This document shows positions 60,348-64,000 of a stretch of DNA of 64,000 bases, piece by piece. Below the pieces are notes generated by a model that was given only the letters and a program-made list of their open reading frames with translations, had not been told where the DNA came from and searched no databases. How positions within the stretch are numbered: the first letter of the stretch is position 1; each line of letters starts with the position of its first letter. The position numbers and the translations under genes were made by a program. Source of the stretch: Lineus longissimus. Its lineage: Eukaryota > Nemertea > Pilidiophora > Heteronemertea > Lineidae. The DNA lies in the NCBI RefSeq assembly GCF_910592395.1, contig NC_088311.1:19780501-19844500 (forward strand), in the 5' to 3' direction.

Positions 60348-60477
60348 AGAATATATGTATTGTGGTGGTAGGAATCTAGGTAATTCTAAGCTATTTTAAC
60401 AAAAGCCCTTACAGGCCTTTTTGTCTCAAATTAGCTTAGAAACCCCTAAGAACCAGACACCACAATACATATATTCT
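60348..60477. repeat. 130-bp imperfect hairpin before the intronless gene cluster
   Basis: AGAATATATGTATTGTGGTG pairs perfectly with the right end. Pairing continues imperfectly (TTCTAAGCTA, ACAAAA, GCC) to a 6-base centre CTTACA. It ends 133 bp before the first ORF. It may mark the end of the integrated element, with a terminal repeat starting AG..., or be an unrelated palindromic MITE. Confidence 0.7.
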
Positions 60478-60610
60478 ATCATTCTTCAGTGAAGCGTTGC
60501 AGTGAAATGGTAAGGGAATACCAGAGTTCAATGGGTTATTCCATTAAAATAAATGGTCTTTTTACTGTCTTCATTAACCAAAATTCAAGGAAAAAATTCA
60601 AGTAAATTAA

Positions 60611-61489
60611 ATGTATTATCCAATAGCAAATCAACATAAAAGTAAATTCACCTATGACTTCTTTAATTTAGAAGTAACTGTTAATACTAATAACTTCTTC
60701 AGACTACAAGAAACTAAGATAACACCTGGGTTTTTGAGCCTGAAAAATAAGAAAGACTGTCTGCTACTGGAAAAGAATCCATTATCGTTTTACCAGAACC
60801 AATTTAACATGGCTGTTTGGTTTGCTACAACAGGTTGTGGTATTTCAATAGACGATCACTTGAATCACAGTGACCCATTGTTAAGGTCAATTTACAGGTT
60901 TCATGTTTACTATCAAATATTGAAGATCATGAAGAATCTAGAGATACCAATTCCAGGTGAAAGTGATTTTAATGAGACAAACAATAACATTAACCGTAGG
61001 AAACTAGGAGGGTTATTGATTGAATTTGGTTTAAAAGACGAGTACGATTTCTCGGTGTTTGAAAATAACGGTGGTTGGAGGTCATGGAGTGTACCGGATT
61101 ACAACCCGAACATAACTGATCCCGGATATTACATCAATGATTCTAAAATCAATTTCTTCCTCATGCAAGTTCATGAAAATAGAATGCCACCGATGTTCAG
61201 TAAAGACTGGGATGCTGGAATGGCTAATTTCAAATATCCAGATATTTTCATCAAGGATCATGTCAGGAGACACAAGAATGTATTTGATGTAATTACACAA
61301 AATGAATGTCAAACCTATCAACAATTCATGATATTTAAATCAAATGGTTTCTCTAATCCTGGAATAGAGAGGTTGAATGATACAATAAGAACATATGTTT
61401 ACTGTATTCTGGGTGCTCAGGCGTTGACCAGAACACCAATAATTGTAATGAGTACCGGGTACAGAATTGGATGCACAGAAGGAATTTAA
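60611..61489 (+). CDS. Unrecognised protein of the intronless viral-like cluster, ORF1 (292 aa)
   Basis: Uninterrupted AT-rich frame from the ATG after an A/T-rich leader (AAATTAAATG). The protein is rich in Asn, Phe and Tyr, with no signal peptide or clear membrane segment. Noticeable strings are NMAVWFATTGCGISIDDHLN (about 77-96), YRFHVYYQILK and RRKLGGLLIEFGL; overall it looks like a folded structural protein rather than an enzyme. I know no named family. Its end overlaps ORF2 by 23 nt in the +1 frame, and its last residues after about position 284 look unlike the rest, so the true protein may continue in ORF2. It is the first of four tandem same-strand ORFs and has no introns, unlike every host gene here. 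Confidence 0.75.
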   Translation: MYYPIANQHKSKFTYDFFNLEVTVNTNNFFRLQETKITPGFLSLKNKKDCLLLEKNPLSFYQNQFNMAVWFATTGCGISIDDHLNHSDPLLRSIYRFHVYYQILKIMKNLEIPIPGESDFNETNNNINRRKLGGLLIEFGLKDEYDFSVFENNGGWRSWSVPDYNPNITDPGYYINDSKINFFLMQVHENRMPPMFSKDWDAGMANFKYPDIFIKDHVRRHKNVFDVITQNECQTYQQFMIFKSNGFSNPGIERLNDTIRTYVYCILGAQALTRTPIIVMSTGYRIGCTEGI

Positions 61490-62006
61490 CAAACTATTAA
61501 AGGATTCGATTAATCAACATCCTGATATTCCCACTTCAATTCAAAGATACCAAAAAGCAGTGAGTGACACTCATACAAGACTAGATTATGTAATATCACC
61601 AGGATTGTATGTCATAGGATCAAATATGGTACTCGTTATTGGTAAGCTGGATAACTACAATAATAACATTTTAATAGCGCCAAAAAATGCTAAACCCGGT
61701 AAGAATGACATTAACCACAAAAAGACCTTACCACCACCACTGATGGAAGGAAATAGCTCTAAGAAAATAAGAGTTAAGAGTAGCGTTGGTACTGTCAAGA
61801 CGGACAAAGTCCCGAGAGCAAAGCTCGAGACCAGTCATAAACCAAAGAGTAATGTTGATACACCAAAAACAACTGAAACCTCAAAGAATACTCCTACTGC
61901 TACTAAACTTGACACCAAAGTTGAGAAGGAGGATGATACTCATGAAACAATTAAATTCATGCTTTACTCAGTTGTTGGTACATTGATTGTTTTTATGGTT
62001 AGATAA
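61467..62006 (+). CDS. ORF2 of the intronless cluster, probable continuation of ORF1 (179 aa frame)
   Basis: The open frame begins after a TGA at 61449 and has no ATG until residue 54 of the frame (the listed start codon is TTG). It overlaps ORF1. An independent start is therefore doubtful; a one-base indel or a +1 ribosomal frameshift between 61452 and 61486 would make it the C-terminal part of ORF1. Contents: a helical segment (residues 1-40), YVISPGLYVIGSNMVLVIG, a Lys/Thr-rich linker (about 75-155), and a hydrophobic C-terminal segment FMLYSVVGTLIVFMV (about 164-178), as in a tail-anchored membrane protein. The family is unrecognised. Confidence 0.6.
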   Translation: MDAQKEFNKLLKDSINQHPDIPTSIQRYQKAVSDTHTRLDYVISPGLYVIGSNMVLVIGKLDNYNNNILIAPKNAKPGKNDINHKKTLPPPLMEGNSSKKIRVKSSVGTVKTDKVPRAKLETSHKPKSNVDTPKTTETSKNTPTATKLDTKVEKEDDTHETIKFMLYSVVGTLIVFMVR

Positions 62007-62016
62007 ATAAGTAATT

Positions 62017-63708
62017 ATGGCTGAAGGAGGTGAAAATTATGAAATGGATGATTACGATTCACAATCATCATCATCATCATCAGGAACTTTTGAACAAATT
62101 CTAGAAATGAGAAAGGATGATTTAATTAATCAATATATTCACGCAAGATACAACACAGGTGAAATCAATAGAACTTTTCAAGATGACGGCACAACATACA
62201 ACACAGGAGGTGAATATATCCAAATGGATGAGATAGATCCTAATACAGGTGAAATCAATAGAACTTTTCAAGATGCCGGCACAACATACAACACAGGAGG
62301 TGAAAATCTTACTACTGAAACTTCATTCACTAAAACTCCAGAAAGGCCAGGCACAACATACAACACAGGAGGTGAAAATCTTACTGATGAAACTTCATTA
62401 AGTACACCTCCAGAAAGAGTAAGAGGTATTGTCCCTGAATTGATGGAAAAGGAGTTAAGTTACGATACAATAGAGGATAAACTTGATACAGCATTGGGAG
62501 GATCAAACTGGAATTATGACAAGAAAAAAATGAGTAATCTTGCACCACACATTAGTTACAATGGAAACAAACTTTATTACGATCCGAAAACAAAGTATGA
62601 AGTTGATTTGATTAAAGATAAACTAGAAAACAAAAATTTATTTGAATATCCTGATAAAAATGGAGAAAAGATAAAGTTAATTCCTTTAACTAAGGATAAT
62701 GGAAGCTTCTATGCTGAAGGCACATTAAAGACTAAGTTTGGTACTAGATTTGCTAACATGATTAGAGGTATGATTGCACCTGACCCACCAGTAAGGGAAC
62801 CTACATTAGTAACCCCTGAAACACAGGCAGTAATTAATGAGGTATACAGTTCAAACCAACCAATAGATAAATTAATTGATTCTAATGATGATGAACTTAA
62901 AACACTGGGTTTTACTGAATCTGCCTTGAGAGAACTTAGAGGGTTAAAACCGGCTGGTGATGATCTAGCAGCAGTAAAGAGGGATAAGGACATGCAAATA
63001 GAAAGCCTAGAAGAAGAACTTAATAATTTAACAAGAGACTATGTAAAGTCTGTAGAAGAAGATACTGAAGATAAAGGAGAGTTGAAAAAGCAAATAGATG
63101 AACTAAATGACAAATTGTATGAGGAACAGTCAAAGGTATGGAGGTTAGACAATGACAGGGAGTCACAAACTAGAAGAATTAAACGTTTAATTGTTGATGT
63201 TCTAAAGAAACCAGATTCAACTATTCCTCTGAAGGACAGAATAAAGTTACTTTTTAAGACGTATGGTGTAACCATTAGCGCCATAATAACAGCTGTTGTA
63301 ATGACATTTACAACTCTAGGTCTTAGTATCAGTAGTGCTTTAAGTGGTGCCACTAAATCTGTAAAACCAACTCCAGGACCAGACCCAACTCCAGGACCAG
63401 AACCAACTCCTGGACCTACACCAGAACCAGGACCAAAACCATCAATACCAGATAAAGTAAAAGAAGGTCTCAAGAAGTTTGCTGAATGGCTAAAAGAACT
63501 AGCCAAGAAATCAGCTGCGGCTTTACCGGGAATCATCGGTTCTATCGTATCATTTCTCCTGAAAACAATTGGTGCAGTTGTTGGCTCTCTAGCCGAACAT
63601 CTGATCATAGCAGTTATTGCTATTGTGAGCTCCATAATTTATGGTTTAATTGGGGGTGTTAAAGCCTTAAAATCACGTAAAACAGTAAAATCACGTAAAA
63701 GGTCTTAG
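62017..63708 (+). CDS. ORF3 of the intronless cluster: repeat, coiled-coil and membrane-segment protein (563 aa)
   Basis: Starts 10 nt after ORF2. Order of parts: acidic/Ser-rich N-terminus (1-25); three copies of a repeat containing TTYNTGGE (about 59-66, 89-96, 113-120), the first two also sharing TGEINRTFQD; a mixed region (135-320); a coiled-coil-like charged helix (about 323-392); a hydrophobic segment (about 417-440); a Pro-Gly hinge of TPGPxP units (451-475); an amphipathic Lys-rich helix (480-500); two further hydrophobic segments (about 503-526, 528-546); and a basic tail KSRKTVKSRKRS. This looks like a membrane-interacting virion or morphogenesis protein, but no family assignment can be supported from sequence alone. 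Confidence 0.8.
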   Translation: MAEGGENYEMDDYDSQSSSSSSGTFEQILEMRKDDLINQYIHARYNTGEINRTFQDDGTTYNTGGEYIQMDEIDPNTGEINRTFQDAGTTYNTGGENLTTETSFTKTPERPGTTYNTGGENLTDETSLSTPPERVRGIVPELMEKELSYDTIEDKLDTALGGSNWNYDKKKMSNLAPHISYNGNKLYYDPKTKYEVDLIKDKLENKNLFEYPDKNGEKIKLIPLTKDNGSFYAEGTLKTKFGTRFANMIRGMIAPDPPVREPTLVTPETQAVINEVYSSNQPIDKLIDSNDDELKTLGFTESALRELRGLKPAGDDLAAVKRDKDMQIESLEEELNNLTRDYVKSVEEDTEDKGELKKQIDELNDKLYEEQSKVWRLDNDRESQTRRIKRLIVDVLKKPDSTIPLKDRIKLLFKTYGVTISAIITAVVMTFTTLGLSISSALSGATKSVKPTPGPDPTPGPEPTPGPTPEPGPKPSIPDKVKEGLKKFAEWLKELAKKSAAALPGIIGSIVSFLLKTIGAVVGSLAEHLIIAVIAIVSSIIYGLIGGVKALKSRKTVKSRKRS

Positions 63709-63755
63709 GTGACCTTCTATCAAAACAATGTTTAAAAAATAATTATTATGTAAAT

Positions 63756-64000
63756 ATGAATAAATACATCTCATTAAAAGACTATTATTCTAGTGAGTCG
63801 GACTTCGTCCTGAGAGCAGAGCTCGAGTGGAACAATGAGAATCTTAAAGGATACATTCGTCCTAGGGTCATGGATAGAAATTTTAGTGAAGAAAATGTCA
63901 GCAAGAATTATGACAGTGGGAAATTTGATAAGCCTACTGAGACAATCAAAGTAGTCCTGCCAAGAATGAAAGAATATGACGTCAGTACCAACACTAATGC
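63756..64000 (+). CDS. ORF4 of the intronless cluster, N-terminal part, runs off the window
   Basis: Open from ATG 63756, 47 nt after ORF3, to the window edge with no stop (81 residues visible). It starts MNKYISLKDYYSSESDFVLR; later VVLPRMKEYDV. Soluble, mixed charge, no motif recognised. Same strand, spacing and AT-rich composition as ORF1-3, which supports a compact polycistron-like or virus-like gene array continuing to the right. Confidence 0.65.
   Translation, partial: MNKYISLKDYYSSESDFVLRAELEWNNENLKGYIRPRVMDRNFSEENVSKNYDSGKFDKPTETIKVVLPRMKEYDVSTNTN

Noticed and set aside
60611-64000. Assignment of ORF1-ORF4 to a named virus family or to Polinton/Maverick
   Set aside because: No polymerase, integrase, packaging ATPase, protease or recognisable capsid gene is visible, so a family name would be a guess; kept as an inference only.

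Overview
The window is nuclear DNA from an invertebrate animal, most likely marine. Every recognised gene is split into many short exons with GT..AG introns. The gene set (CPLANE1, FAM167, MRI1 and ENPP relatives) is that of a bilaterian, and the DNA between genes is crowded with small inverted-repeat transposons and tRNA-derived repeats. I cannot name the species from the sequence.

Layout. (1) 27-14,584, minus strand: 23 exons of a CPLANE1 (C5orf42/JBTS17) orthologue, from the start codon to about residue 2,528; the 3' end lies left of the window. (2) 14.6-19.0 kb: divergent intergenic DNA with an RFX-like X-box candidate, G-runs, a hairpin and one half of a related pair of minus-strand coding-like fragments (the other half is at 27.5 kb). 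(3) 19.0-22.4 kb, plus: a two-exon FAM167-like gene with a 235-bp MITE in its intron. (4) 23.5-26.5 kb, plus: a complete five-exon MRI1 (methylthioribose-1-phosphate isomerase, methionine salvage). (5) 29.6-41.2 kb, plus: a complete ENPP-type ectonucleotide pyrophosphatase/phosphodiesterase of about 21 exons, with a membrane anchor, no somatomedin-B domains and apparently two alternative first exons.

(6) 44.0-48.3 kb is a transposon cluster: a 2,994-bp foldback element that is one giant palindrome (minisatellite arms, exact inner arms, 10-base loop), a 778-bp element with 281-bp inverted repeats enclosing the first exon of a HARBI1-like nuclease, and a TTAA-flanked MITE. (7) 48.3-60.3 kb holds no gene I can support. 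It has a second foldback element whose ends match the first in sequence pattern and target-duplication length, a 45-bp-period minisatellite, and a 722-bp element carrying the N-terminal piece of a Myb/SANT-like transposon protein.

(8) 60.35-64.0 kb is unlike everything else. A 130-bp hairpin is followed by four same-strand, intronless, AT-rich, nearly abutting reading frames encoding unrecognised proteins, with coiled coil, membrane segments, internal repeats and a Pro-Gly hinge. The first two frames overlap in a way that suggests one protein interrupted by a one-base frame change. This looks like the left part of an integrated virus or large virus-like transposon continuing to the right. It is the best candidate for an undescribed system, but no hallmark gene (polymerase, integrase, packaging ATPase, capsid) is recognisable inside the window.

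The cellular genes do not form a pathway with each other. Exon limits were deduced by eye from splice signals and reading phase; phases were checked across every junction of CPLANE1, FAM167, MRI1 and ENPP.
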